Shown here: positions 45,523-55,564 of the stretch, in pieces | Layout: each line of letters begins with the position of its first letter | Numbering within the stretch: position 1 is the first letter of the stretch | Origin: Bactericera cockerelli | Taxonomy: Eukaryota; Arthropoda; Insecta; Hemiptera; Triozidae | Direction of reading: 5' to 3' | Length of the DNA: 64,000 nt | NCBI GenBank assembly: GCA_024516035.1 | Contig: CM044967.1 | Coordinates: forward strand, 20,404,884-20,468,883 | The notes under the pieces: generated by a model | What the model saw: only the letters and a program-made list of their open reading frames with translations | Told to the model about the DNA's origin: nothing | Databases searched by the model: none | Position numbers and translations under genes: made by a program

Positions 45523-46502
45523 TATAGTCAAACCTCACAAATCTGGATATAAAGAACTGGATACAAGAGAAGCCTGGATATGAGAGAACAATTTTCATGT
45601 CAAATTTACGTTTCTTCGTATTAAAGTAAATGACTTTTTGTAGAAAAACTGATATGAGAACATTCAGTCAATTCACTTTCTATAAGGAAAATAAACCTTT
45701 GTTAGATAAACCTGGATTAAGAGAAATAATGTCCGGTCTCTTGAGTTCTCTTATAAAGTCAAACTTGGATATACCTCTCTTTAAATTCTTCCAACTGCTT
45801 GTGGGGCACCCAATCTTCAAATTTCTGAATGATTTCCATCTTCTCATTCAGAGGTTTGGGTTTGTAGGCCCCATTAGGCATCACGAAAATACACAAAAAA
45901 CGACACGCTTTGAAAAGAACTGTTTGAACACGCAAAATACAAGGATTGAAACCAGGAAAGGAGGGATTCGGGGTGAAGAAAACATTTTTGCTCGACAAAG
46001 TACGACAAGGTTGCAACAAATTCCAAATTACAAGGTCCGACAGAAACAAAATTCTAATTTTTGGAGGTTTTCGATGACCTCGATAAGATTTTTCATTCTA
46101 AATTATAGAGGCTTAATTTTCATTAAATTCAAGAGGGTTTTTTTGTCGAAAAATGAAGGAACACGATATTTTCCTCTAATTCATCCAAGGTTTTTAAAAT
46201 ATACAGGTTCAAATTAAACAGGCTCGACTGTATAGAGCAGTGGTCCTACACCTTTTCTCCATCGCGGCACCCTTTCTTTGACTTCTTAGCTCAGCGGCAC
46301 CCCAGGAGAGAAAAAAAGTCAGAGGGACCTTGCAGGCCTGTATTGAGAGCATTCAGATGATGAAAAACGTCAGCTAAATAGGCCAATTTAGTTCTCGCGG
46401 CACCCCGGTTGCGGACCACTGGTATAGAGAGTTAAATTTGAGCTGAGAATAAATTGTTCTCTTGTACACAGGTGTCTCTTACATCCAGGTTCGCCTGTAC
46501 TA
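45523..46502. mobile_element. pogo/Tigger-like element with subterminal GGATATAAGAGAA repeats
   Basis: Ends are TAGTCAAACCTCACAAATC on the left and, inverted, ACAGGCGAACCTGGATGTAAG on the right; both are followed by GAGAACAATTT about 70 bp in. Subterminal copies of CTGGATATAAGAGAA-like units repeat. The minus-strand frame at 45930-45760 (YKPKPLNEKMEIIQKFEDWV ...) resembles the N-terminal helix-turn-helix of pogo/CENP-B-type transposases. The rest is deleted. An hAT MITE sits inside. Confidence 0.6.
46238..46421. mobile_element. Non-autonomous hAT element (MITE)
   Basis: 184 bp with imperfect inverted ends CAGTGGTCCTACACC / GGTTGCGGACCACTG, internal CGCGGCACCC motifs at both ends, and a perfect 8-bp target duplication GTATAGAG (46230-46237 and 46422-46429), the hAT signature. 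Confidence 0.9.
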
Positions 46503-46754
46503 CCTACAGAACACAAAATATGATAAAGACAAGTCAGGTGTTCCTGGGGAAAAAATAATTGAGGTTCTTTTGTGAAAATTTGCTATCTCTCGAAGGTTTT
46601 AGGGTAGACGCCCTGCTGTGTCTGGAGCAGCATTACTATAAATTTTTCTTGTCTCTTTTTTTATTCTTATTCTTTCTTTCCTTTTCTCTATAGTGGTTGA
46701 GTGGAAGAGCTCACATGTGAGAACCCTGCACATTAAAAAGCCAAAAAAAAATCT

Positions 46755-46995
46755 GTAGTCGCCGTGGCCGAGTGAGTTAGCGCGCTGGGCATTGCACGCA
46801 CGGTCACCTAGGTTCGATCCCAAGCGGGGCAGGATTTTTTCTGCCCTGTACTTGGGTGTTCGAGGTCCACTCATACCTCGTGAGGAAAAATGAGTAGCTG
46901 CTTTATGTTAGCAGCGACCAGTGGCGGAATTATGGGCAAAATTAAGATATTGGGATATTAAAAATACGGAAAGTCCTAATATAATATATTTTTTT
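46755..46995 (+). mobile_element. tRNA-headed SINE, GTGGCCGAGTGAG family
   Basis: Best-preserved copy: GCCGTGGCCGAGTGAGTTAG, box B GGTTCGATCCC, core GGTCCACTCATACCTCGTGA and GAGGAAAAATGAG, then GTTAGCAGCGACCAGTGGCG. It keeps the core missing from the copy at 60165. Confidence 0.85.
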
Positions 46996-47397
46996 TTTTA
47001 ATAACACAAAGATTTCTTTCTGAAAAATCTACATGTCTGTCAATTAAGTTTCATTTTTTCAGATTCCTCTGTATTTCACAACGAGTTCTAACTTGAGATT
47101 CTTATAAATCGTAATAATTGACGCGCCCAAACGCCTCATAATGCTTGGCCTTAATGAAGATTATGACGTATGTAATTGAGCATAGAGGATTCCGATCATA
47201 CGTAAAACCCATTTCCACATGAACTGTCGGTCGTGAAAGATGAAAAAATCTCGATCTTTCTTTACACACACATACTCGTAGTAGGTAGTCTTTGCTTACT
47301 CGCCTACTTTCCGTTTCAATCACAGCACAGCTACTATGGTCCGACTTGAGGATTAGACTAACTTTGTAACAATACTTATATAATCTATTTATTTATT

Positions 47398-47560
47398 TAC
47401 AGTTTATTAATTGGACATATTAATATACAACACAAATAATTACAAATTAATATACAATATAAGAGAAGAAAAAAAAAAAATATATACATAATATATGTCC
47501 TAACTAAAGGGCGGGTTATTGCCTTTGGCAATCTCTTTCACCCAACCCTTCTCTATAATC
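47398..47560 (-). repeat. LINE 3' end, minus copy
   Basis: CCTAACTAAAGGGCGGGTTA and TTGCCTTTGGCAATCTCTTT are the reverse of the 51845 family. Confidence 0.7.
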
Positions 47561-47564
47561 CTAT

Positions 47565-47695
47565 TTTGTTCCAGTAGTAAGCCGTATAGTAAGCCCAAGC
47601 CGTATACTTATTATGTGGTCAAAATCCCAAATGGGAGCTAGGTTTCGATCCCACGACCTCTGGATTACCAGACAGAGAAGTACCACGTGTTTAAC
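47565..47695 (-). mobile_element. tRNA-headed SINE fragment
   Basis: Same family on the minus strand (GGTCAAAATCCCAAATGGGA, GGTTTCGATCCCACGACCTC). It contains a short internal duplication of GTAAGCC(G/C). Confidence 0.7.
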
Positions 47696-47865
47696 CTTAC
47701 TTCAGTGGAGACCTAACAGATTAGCGGGGGTTGGAAACTCTCACGCTGAAATTTTTCTCGCCGTGCCCACGAGAATGTTTGTTAAAAAATAGAATGTTTT
47801 TTACATCGATTTTCCAAGTCCCACTCCTCTCAGATTTTTCCTGAATGGAAGACATACAGGGTTAC

Positions 47866-48150
47866 AGTCGAACCTGGATATAAGAGAAACTGGATATACG
47901 AGAAACCTGGATATAAGAGAACTGGATATACGAGAAACCTGGATATAAGAGAAACTCTGATATAAGAGAAACCTGGATATAAGAGAAACTATGATATAAG
48001 AGAAACCTGTATATAAGAGAAACCCTGATATGAGAGAACTGGATATACGAGAATCCTGGATATAAGAGAAACCTAGATAAGAGAAATTCTGATATAAGAG
48101 AACTGGATATACGAGAAATCTGGATATAAGAGAAACCTTTATATAACTTC
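47866..48150. repeat. Minisatellite of GGATATAAGAGAAACCT-like units
   Basis: About 16 tandem units of 15-18 bp (GGATATAAGAGAAACCT, variants with ATACGAG or CTGATATAAG). It begins ACAGTCGAACCTGGATATAA, which looks like a pogo-type terminus. The 105-residue frame of repeated SYIQFSLISEFLLYPGF-like text on the minus strand is a by-product. Confidence 0.9.
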
Positions 48151-48446
48151 GGCAATCCTACGAGAACTGGTGCATTCAACGCGCCATCGACGCTGGACCG
48201 TAGAAACTTACTTTGAAATTATGTAAAATAAGAACCGACCTCAGTAGTTGGTAAAAGTAAATTAAGTTTAATGATCGCCGTTTAACGTGGTTTCCCACTG
48301 GTAGCGACGTGATTTCTAACATGTTCTAGGAATTTCTTGAACGTGCTTTTCACGCAGCAACGTGTCTTCTTCTGTTTTCTCAATAGAATCACGTAACCCC
48401 ATTAATATTAATAGCCAATAGCTTCAGAACTTTTCATTTCATTATG

Positions 48447-48690
48447 CCAGCCTCCGTGGCGTAATGGTTGTGACTACTGCCTGTAGTCCAGAGATCCCGC
48501 GTTCGATTTGCGGTTGAGACAGACTTTTCGAAGAAAATTCTGTACCCTCCAAAACAATGGCATTTCCAGTCCTGCCTCAGGCTGTGTGAGGTTAATGTGA
48601 ATAGCTGTACGATTTCCAGCGAATGGAGGGTAAAATCCCCATCCTGACTGATTATCTTAAATCAGGACGTTAAAACCAAAAAGAGTCAAC
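48447..48690 (+). mobile_element. tRNA-headed SINE sharing the body of the 5S SINEs
   Basis: A tRNA-like head (GCCTCCGTGGCGTAATGG, GTTCGATTTGCGG), then a body (CTGCCTCAGGCTGTGTGAGG, TTAATGTGAATAGCTG, GCGAATGGAGGGTAAAATCC, GACGTTAAAACC) that matches the body of the 5S-headed SINEs at 22501 and 59815. Confidence 0.8.
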
Positions 48691-49199
48691 TGGTCATAAT
48701 AGATCTAATTAGAGGTGTCCTCTTGGAAATTCCAACCAGTCTAGAACAATAATAATAATAATAATGTTAGGAAATACTAGGTAGGTGTACCATATATAAA
48801 GCTTTGTACACGATAATCTCCCGGACATTTTTCTTGTAAGGAGTCGGCGTTAATCTCTTAACCTTCTTGATCAGTAAAATTATGTCTACACAAAATTCTC
48901 AAATAATACTAATTTCTTTTAAAATCTCTCGTGTTTCATGTTTATTCCCTTCGTATGGTTTCAATATAATAAATAATTGTTTCTAGACACTCTAGAGGAA
49001 GGTAACGTTAACCAGCGAGTTAATATATATCTCCTTGCCTTATCCATATTAGTTAATTGCTTTTGGGGTCGGCATTGTTCAACCTCATGGTTGAGGTTGG
49101 TAGGGTGGAGCACTTTTTTTATGGCTGGATGCCCTTCCTAACGCCACGATCTATTTGATTTAACGTCCTGGATTAGGACGGGTTTTACCTCATTCGCTG

Positions 49200-49387
49200 G
49201 GAATCGTACCAGGCGAGGTTAATGCTCAAAGCATTTTCTACCAACTAACCCTCAGATTCTTATTATTATGGGTCACAAACTCAAATTAATGACTAAAAAT
49301 TCATGCACTGGGTAGGATTCGAACCAACGGATCCTACGCTACCTGGATACAGACTAGCGCGATAACCACTTGCCTATCAGTGCACGG
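49200..49387 (-). mobile_element. tRNA-headed SINE, second copy
   Basis: Same family: GGCGAGGTTAATGCTCAAAG, ACTGGGTAGGATTCGAACCA, ACTAGCGCGATAACCACTTG. Confidence 0.75.
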
Positions 49388-49644
49388 TTCAACACCAATC
49401 CCAGACTAGAGGCATGCACAGATTGCACAATTACACATAAATAAAATTATTCAACTTAACTTCTCCATTACCTACACAATTTTCTGAAAACTGAAAATTT
49501 TCTCACTTATCATGACGTCATGTAATGACTCATTCACCATCACCTGTCTTGATTATTACAACCTAATCCTAGTACAACTTCTCACTTTTCTGTTTATACT
49601 GATTTATACTGATACTGATCCTTCTTTGTTGTACTCCTTGGCAC

Positions 49645-49800
49645 CTGCAGCCCGTTCCAGAAACACTCTCCACTCTCATAATTTCCAAATCTCCCTTTCA
49701 ACCGTCACATAACGCACCCTGATTGGTTGTTGCGTTCAAATTAACCAATCAGAGCGCGTTGTGTGACAGTTCAAACGGAGATTCGGGTATTTCAGAGAGC
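49645..49800. mobile_element. Palindromic MITE, copy 2
   Basis: CGTTCCAGAAACACTCTCC, AAATCTCCCTTTCAACCGTC pairing with GACAGTTCAAACGGAGATTC and CAGAGAGCTTTCTCAG; centre ATTGGTTGTTGCG / AACCAATCAGAG. Confidence 0.8.
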
Positions 49801-49954
49801 TTTCTCAGTCTCATAATTCATAATAGAATATACCTTGTATATACTGCCGAGGTATTCAGACTGAAAAGCCCCTTTACTCTAGTAGTCCAACAGGTCTTGT
49901 GTATTTCATGGGTGGATCCCCATAATTCCCAAATCTCAACTGTACTGTGGCAGG

Positions 49955-50075
49955 TATTTTGGTAAAGAAAATTTCTGATTGGGTTATTTGAACGAAATTT
50001 GACGGTCGAAAATGAGATTTGGGGATTTTGAGAGTGAGAGTGAATTCTGCAACGAAGCCCTGACGACTCATCTGT
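49955..50075. mobile_element. Palindromic MITE, copy 3 (partly decayed)
   Basis: TTCTGATTGGGTTATTTGAA, TGACGGTCGAAAATGAGATT, TTGAGAGTGAGAGTGAATTC, GCAACGAAGCCC: the right half is clear and the left half faint. Confidence 0.6.
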
Positions 50076-50097
50076 CCGAGAGGGTCATGCATGCCAG

Positions 50098-50292
50098 TTC
50101 CGATGGCTTAGTGGATAAGGCGTCGGTCTGGTAATCCAGAGGTCGTGGGTTTGAAACCCAGCCGGGACTTGACAAGTTATCCTCCCATTTCGATTTTGAC
50201 CACATCATAATAGGTCTTGCACTTTCTGCTGGAATAGTGGTACTCATTAGACTTAGTCAGACAGTAGAAATAAGGTGATATTATTATTGTTA
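50098..50292 (+). mobile_element. tRNA-headed SINE with (ATT)n tail, plus-strand copy
   Basis: CCGATGGCTTAGTGGATAAG and AGGTCGTGGGTTTGAAACCC look like a tRNA but the anticodon arm is too short for a real tRNA (TCTGG-TAAT-CCAGA). The family body and ATTATT tail follow. Confidence 0.85.
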
Positions 50293-50689
50293 TGTATAGT
50301 GTTTACGCGACACCGGGAAAGGTTTGTTCAAGTCGTGCCAAATATGCAAAGCGACAATCCAAGGGGCTAATGTTCTTTCCTTTCTTTCTCCTTGTTCATT
50401 CCCAATTAGTCACTTACCCAGACCACACCACCACAAGTCTCTGCTTCCAGCCACGCCATACAGTCCACTCCACTCATCGCTTCCTGTCCGCATCCCCCAT
50501 TGGAAATGGCCATCTCCCAAGAGTGGTACTACTAGAGATGATAGAAAGCCAACAATAAAACATGTGTATTATCTATTTAACTAACCGCGTTGCGCTGGAT
50601 AATTAATAAAAAAACCTCAATGGGAGAACCCATACTCTTTAAAGCATGTACCTGGGCCAATTATTATATATGATTATTAAAAAAAAAAA

Positions 50690-51040
50690 TCTTTGTGGTA
50701 TTTAAAAAACAATAGAGTGGTCTCTGGGCGGATGAAGTCATTTCAGAAATGTGTACCAGTGGTTCCAATAAACCCTTTTCTTTCGGACTGTTATCAGCTT
50801 TCTGCGGAATCAGGAAGTGGGCAACCTCGAGCTGCTTCCTCCCCCGCCAGCTTTCGTCAGCATTGCGCCTCCGCGCGAGATTGTCGCTTTCGAATAATCG
50901 GAAAACGCTTTCCAACATCGCGTCGGAGGAAAGCACGATCGATACGTGACCCTCCACACACATTTTCTCGTAGGTACTTAAATCCCAGGGTGCAATTCTT
51001 CTTCACCTACGACGGTTCCAAGTATCTCGCAGAATGATCG
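50690..51040. other. Non-repetitive GC/CpG-richer island
   Basis: The stretch around 50800-50960 has many CpGs (CCTCCGCGCGAGATTGTCGC, CATCGCGTCGGAGG) and no repeat match in the window. Frames are open on both strands (114 residues plus, 99 minus) but neither looks like a known protein. It could be a promoter or 5' exon, possibly of a gene outside the window. Confidence 0.3.
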
Positions 51041-51844
51041 GAAAACCCCAATTAACCTTTTCCATAATGAGTTAACCTTTTCGCAGAGAGGAAATCTTCG
51101 ATTTGATGACTCTGACTTGACGGGTTTGAAATGTCATGTGATTTTCGCCTTCTTTTGCACCTTCTTCAGGCTTCTGAAGATCCCGGCAGAAAGTAAATTT
51201 CATTGGAATGATATTTTCGAAATCGACTGTTTCAATGCCCTATAAATATCTAGGTCATCAAGCGCTAGAAATAAAATGCTCTATTTGATGAATTTCACAC
51301 CGATGAATTTTATGAAATTTTCACTTTAAATTTATTTTTTTTCATTCGGTTACTCATAGGTAGGTAGGTTTTAATTGAGAGGTTAAAAAAAAATTCTTCT
51401 TTCGAAAGAATTAATTTATTTTCTTGTTTCTCAACTCTAAGCTGAAAGTTTCAAGAGTAAGAAAAAGTTCAAAAAGTAAATAATAAATGAGCTTTATGTT
51501 TTAGATTTGCAATGGTTTGTCACTTTGTTCCTGGAGTGTACTGGATCTCATATGTCCCATGTTGTGTTTGATCTTACTTCATACCAGGGGCATCAAACAA
51601 CAGATTTTGTGTAACCAGACTTGTCAATGGTTCAACCTGGAGGTTGGTGGTTCGACCTGGAGGGCTTTGGTTCAAGTCGGAAGTTAAGCCAAATTTTAAA
51701 GCGAGTTTGAGTAATTGTCGGGTCATCACGAAAGTGATCAACACATGTGATAAAAACAAATATCTGAACACTAAGTGAGAAGAGGAGTAACCCAACTGAT
51801 GTTGAACTTTCCTCTCAACGCTCACTTATAATAACTTAATAATA

Positions 51845-52098
51845 ATAAAGTAAAATATATTTATTAACTGACATCCTTTCGATGTTTGCCAAAGGGTTGG
51901 GTGGAAGAGATTGCCATAGGCAATAACCCCGCCCTTTAGTTAGGACATTTATGTTTTCAAATATTTTCTATTCTTTTTCATTTTTATTGTATATATTGTT
52001 TTTTTGATTTTTCACTGTTAAAATTATTATTTATATGTACATAATGTCCTTTTGTATCTAATAAAGAATTATATAATAATAATAATAATAATAATATT
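51845..52098 (+). repeat. LINE 3' end with AATAAA and (ATA)n tail
   Basis: GGGTTGGGTGGAAGAGATTG, ATAGGCAATAACCCCGCCCT, GTTAGGACA, then AATAAAG and an AATAATAAT tail. Same 3' end at 47398-47560 (minus), 55565-55686 plus 56667-56790 (plus, split), and a relative at 2500-2640 (minus). Confidence 0.7.
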
Positions 52099-52314
52099 TT
52101 AAAGATGTTAATACAGGGGAATGGTGGATTGTTGTTGTTTCTTCTCATTTCGTTTTGTTCTTCTAATTTAATTAAATTATCAGTATTAAATAATCAGTAA
52201 AAAAGTGAGAAGTTGTATTAGATATTATACATGATATTATTTCAGAGGCATAAGTTTTTCTTGGGTGTTTTGAACTTTGATTGCCATCCATCTCCTTGAC
52301 TTTGCAGATCTGAC

Positions 52315-52445
52315 TCCCCCTCTAGACTGAACCGTATGGTCACCAACTCTACTGAGCAGGAGGTCTCCTCTTCAGTGTCCTTGATGCTGCGAGACTTGCT
52401 GGCGACAACAGTAGCCGGTAGCCGACTGCGGCGCTTGTGATGAAA
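52315..52445 (+). CDS. Candidate terminal exon of an unrecognised gene
   Basis: A good acceptor (TCTCCTTGACTTTGCAG, ending ~52308) is followed by an open frame SDSPSRLNRMVTNSTEQEVS SSVSLMLRDLLATTVAGSRL ending at TGATGA (~52437-52442). It is more GC-rich and less repetitive than its surroundings. The opposite strand is also open (52242-52478), so strand is not certain. No family recognised and no partner exon found. Confidence 0.25.
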
Positions 52446-52611
52446 TTTTGAAAATAGGTTTTTATATGAATGAGACATGTTATCCCATAACTTTGGAAAA
52501 ATCCTTTATCCGGCCCATTGAGACACATATCTCATAAAAGTAATAAATTATTTTGCAAAATAAGTATGAGAACTCTGCCCCCCCCCCCCCCCTCCAATGC
52601 TGGCTACGCCC

Positions 52612-52762
52612 ATGCCCTCTGATGGGCGAGAAGCGACACAATACATTCTTCCCAGGCGCTGGATTAACTCGATTGCACCGGCAGGTATCCCTTACATACA
52701 ACTTTATTTTGACCCTAGGATTCGAACCCGGGACTTTACCGCTAATCGCGAGCTTAAAATAC
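52612..52762 (-). mobile_element. SINE of the GTTGACCCAGCACC family, head end
   Basis: Minus-strand copy: GGGCGAGAAGCGACACAATA, CCAGGCGCTGGATTAACTCG, then a tRNA-like head whose box B complement is GGATTCGAACCCGGGAC. Confidence 0.75.
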
Positions 52763-53049
52763 AAAAGGTTTTTAGTTTCAAGGTCTTCATTATATTTTTT
52801 CATCCTTGCATAAATATTTCAGAGGAATTGTGCTAGAGTAGTGGTGACAATGTCTGTTACTGAAGGAAAAAATCTGTGGCCATGGTTTGTGAGCGATTTG
52901 GTTAGTGCACATGCGCAGTGGTGAAATAAAATCCTCATTACTCTCATCAGATCCAATGGAGACTCAAGTTGAAATTTTCAAAGTCCCACTTTCGTATATT
53001 TATATTTACGCTAAAAGGAAACAAAAATTTCTAAAAAATTTAAACAAGA

Positions 53050-53190
53050 TTTCGGTGTGCGTTCGTTCAACACAAGTTCATACAGCATAATAATCGAAAT
53101 CGATTATGTTGTGCGACCGTTATGCTGAGTGAATTTGTGTTGAAAGAACATTATGTCCTGCGAAATTGTGTTGTACGAACGTTTGAAATG
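53050..53190. repeat. Short-period repeat of TTATGCTGTGCGAAC-like units, copy 1
   Basis: GTTCGTTCAACACAAGTTCA on the left faces TTGTGTTGTACGAACG on the right; between are ATCGAAATCGATTATG and units GTTGTGCGACCGTTATGCTG, TTGTGTTGAAAGAACATTAT. Confidence 0.65.
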
Positions 53191-53599
53191 GGTTAAAATC
53201 CATGAAACTCTTTCCATTTCCCCACCCAGAGCTCAAAAGTTTCCCTTCAGAAGAGAATAGAGAAATTTTATCTATGAAATAGGGAATTTTTCACCGTGGA
53301 ATAATGAAATAACCTTAACTCAATTATTATTTTTTACTTTTCTAGTTATCTTTTTTGCAGTTAAGAGGAGTGTATTATTAAAATACAGTGATGAGTGAAC
53401 TAACAATCAAAGGATTGGAAATTTATTTAAAAAAATAATATTAATGTAATAAGAAAAGTTTTATTTGAACGACAACAAGCATCGACAGCTGTACTAGTGT
53501 ACTCACATTACTGAAGTCCACAAGGTTGAACTTTGGAAACTAGAGTGTCACTAGCCTTTGATTGAATCTATTGTAATCTATAGATATGGGGATATGAAA

Positions 53600-53760
53600 A
53601 GAATATTGACTGCCACTGTGGACAGGTGCAGACAAATGAACATCTCCTTGTCTGTAATCAATTGGATGAACCCTGTACCCAACAAGATCTAACCCTGGCC
53701 AATCTAAGATATGAAAGATATGTTGTTCCGGACATGAAAAGTAAAGTAAGTAATGTAATA
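53600..53760 (+). pseudogene. LINE ORF2 tail with CxCG...HLLxC motif
   Basis: Frame CHCGQVQTNEHLLVCNQLDE PCTQQDL. The CxCGxxxTxEHLLxC pattern is the zinc-like motif near the end of many R1/I/Jockey-type ORF2 proteins. No other part of the protein is visible upstream. Confidence 0.55.
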
Positions 53761-54267
53761 AGCATGAATGGTTTTATGATCATCACTATTGTGAGACAGC
53801 AAGCCTGTCTAGTTAAAAGCTTGTTTATCCCAAAAAATTTCAGTTCTTTTCTTTGCCACTACTATATCATTGTGCTATTTGTGCTTGTATCACTATATGA
53901 AATTTGTGTCATCTGACCCTCATCTTTTCTCTGGTGTTAGCCCTGCAAGACAAAACAGCTCCTATGTACTTCTCTTATATTTCCTTTGATTGAATACTGG
54001 AGCTGCTATGTCAAACATCAAAGGGAATTTACTTCAAACATTTCAGAATGCTTGTGTTGTGTTTCACTCATTTGATCATGTTTTAGCTAAATGAAAAAAT
54101 CTTCAATGGTTACGAATTGATAAGAGATTAAAACATCTGAGATTGGGCTTACTGTGGAGAATTTTGAATGAGGCTTCACCTCCATATCTTCACTCATCAT
54201 TTCATACACTCTTCATTCCACAGTCATAATACTCGCTTCACTTATCTCTCTATTCCACCTCACAATA

Positions 54268-54723
54268 CAGTAGAACCTTCATTATCTGAGGATTAATGTC
54301 TACTAGGGGTATGCCTGTATGCTGGATAGTCGAGGTCCTATATAAAAGTCTAGATAATTGAGAGGACCCTAAAAAACCAAATAATAAAGAAGAATTTTGA
54401 TTTTGTGTAAAAGCAGATGTATTTTGATATATTTTATTATAACAAGAAATTTTGTCCCCTCCTAGTTTCTTATTAGTCTTCAATGTCTTTTCACACATCA
54501 ACAGGTCATTGATAGGTTGTCCGGTAGATCTTGCTTGCAAAAACCACTTGAAAACTGCCTGATCCAAGGAATCATAAGAAGAAGTCTTCATGCATGTATG
54601 CTTGGAGCTCTGATTATCAGTAGCAGCGTTGCTATGCACCTATTCAATAACAGCGTGTTTTTTTTTTAATCTGGATAATCAAGTATCCGCATGGTTGAGA
54701 ACGGGATAATCAAGGTTCTACTG
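54268..54723. mobile_element. Tigger/pogo deletion derivative
   Basis: 456 bp with inverted ends CAGTAGAACCTTCATTATCT / ATAATCAAGGTTCTACTG and a TA duplication on each side (54266-54267, 54724-54725). It sits inside LINE-derived sequence. Confidence 0.88.
54470..54640 (-). pseudogene. Tigger/pogo transposase DNA-binding fragment
   Basis: Minus-strand frame with SLDQAVFKWFLQARSTGQPI NDLLMCEKTLKTNKKLGG matches the CENP-B-type second helix-turn-helix (LxxAlFxWFLQxRsxGxPIsxxxLxEKAlxLxxxL). The catalytic DDE part is missing. The rest of the frame is not recognisable. Confidence 0.75.
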
Positions 54724-54902
54724 TACTAACCATATGGGGAATAGTTTTACTGTTAATGCTATAAGATCATGGAATCAATTGCCTGATGAACTATGGAGAA
54801 TCAAGTTTCTCATAGAAACATTTCTTGGAAAATATAAATTAATTTTAATCTTTTTTTTTAACATGTTGTTTCTATGTATTTTTATTTATTTAGCTTCTTT
54901 TT

Positions 54903-55522
54903 ACTTTCCTTATCCTATAATAAGGAAAGTATTGTATTCGTCTAAAATTTGACCTACCCAGCTTTTCACATTTCTGGACGAATCATAGCCTCAGGATACC
55001 AAAAAAGTGGTTTTCAGCCATTGGTCCGTGCGTCTGTCTGTGTGTGTGTCTGTGTGTGTGTGAACAGGATATCTCAAGAACGGTAAGAGCTAGAGACTTG
55101 AAATTTGGTATGGTAATTAATTTTATACACCAGACGAACCATGAAACTTTTGGTTGAAATCGGCCGCATTCTGCGGCCGCAGGGCCGCAAATATTAGCCG
55201 CAAGCACCGTTTCTTTGAATTGGTTAAAGATACAAAAAAAGTTAGAGAACAACATTTTCTCAAATTAAAAAAATAAAAGGGGTTCACTCTGATCATTTTT
55301 TTGATATCTTTAACTTTTTGGAAACCGGCCCCAATTTACCGGTATTGTAGGGGGACCCGATTGGACTAACTTTTTTATTATTCATCCTAGATGGGGGTTG
55401 TGACATATCAAATTAAATGATTTTGAAGTGCTGATCACGAATTTGGCATTGATTTTTAGTTATCTGTTACCGTTCAGTCACCAGTGGCGGAATTCGACTC
55501 CTTTTTGGGAGATAAGGAAAGT
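54903..55522. mobile_element. Element with 12-bp ACTTTCCTTATC ends
   Basis: Starts ACTTTCCTTATC, ends GATAAGGAAAGT. Interior: GGTCCGTGCGTCTGTCTGTG, AGGATATCTCAAGAACGGTA, GCATTCTGCGGCCGCAGGGC, GTGGCGGAATTCGACTCC. A second copy is at 62655-63319. Non-coding. Confidence 0.75.
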
Positions 55523-55564
55523 CGTGTGATGTTTACACGAGATTTTTTATATTATTATTGAAAT

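Larger units (their letters stand above)
53980..54835 (+). pseudogene. LINE reverse-transcriptase C-terminal fragment, split by the Tigger element
   Basis: Plus-strand scraps PLIEYWSCYVKHQR, KRLKHLRLGLLWRILNEASP PYLH before 54266, continuing after 54725 as NSFTVNAIRSWNQLPDELWR IKFLIETF. SFxVxAxRxWNxLPxExR is typical of LINE ORF2 ends. Several frame breaks. Confidence 0.7.

Noticed and set aside
45630..46217. 195-residue plus-strand open frame
   Set aside because: It runs antisense through the pogo-like element, with no known protein features; chance frame.
47866..48150. CRISPR-like array
   Set aside because: Units are contiguous with no unique spacers and the genome is animal.
47862..48179. 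105-residue repetitive protein
   Set aside because: Translation of a minisatellite; no start context or conservation expected.
50098..50165. A functional tRNA gene (also considered at 46755, 57474 and 60165)
   Set aside because: Anticodon arms and acceptor stems do not fold properly and each runs directly into a SINE body.
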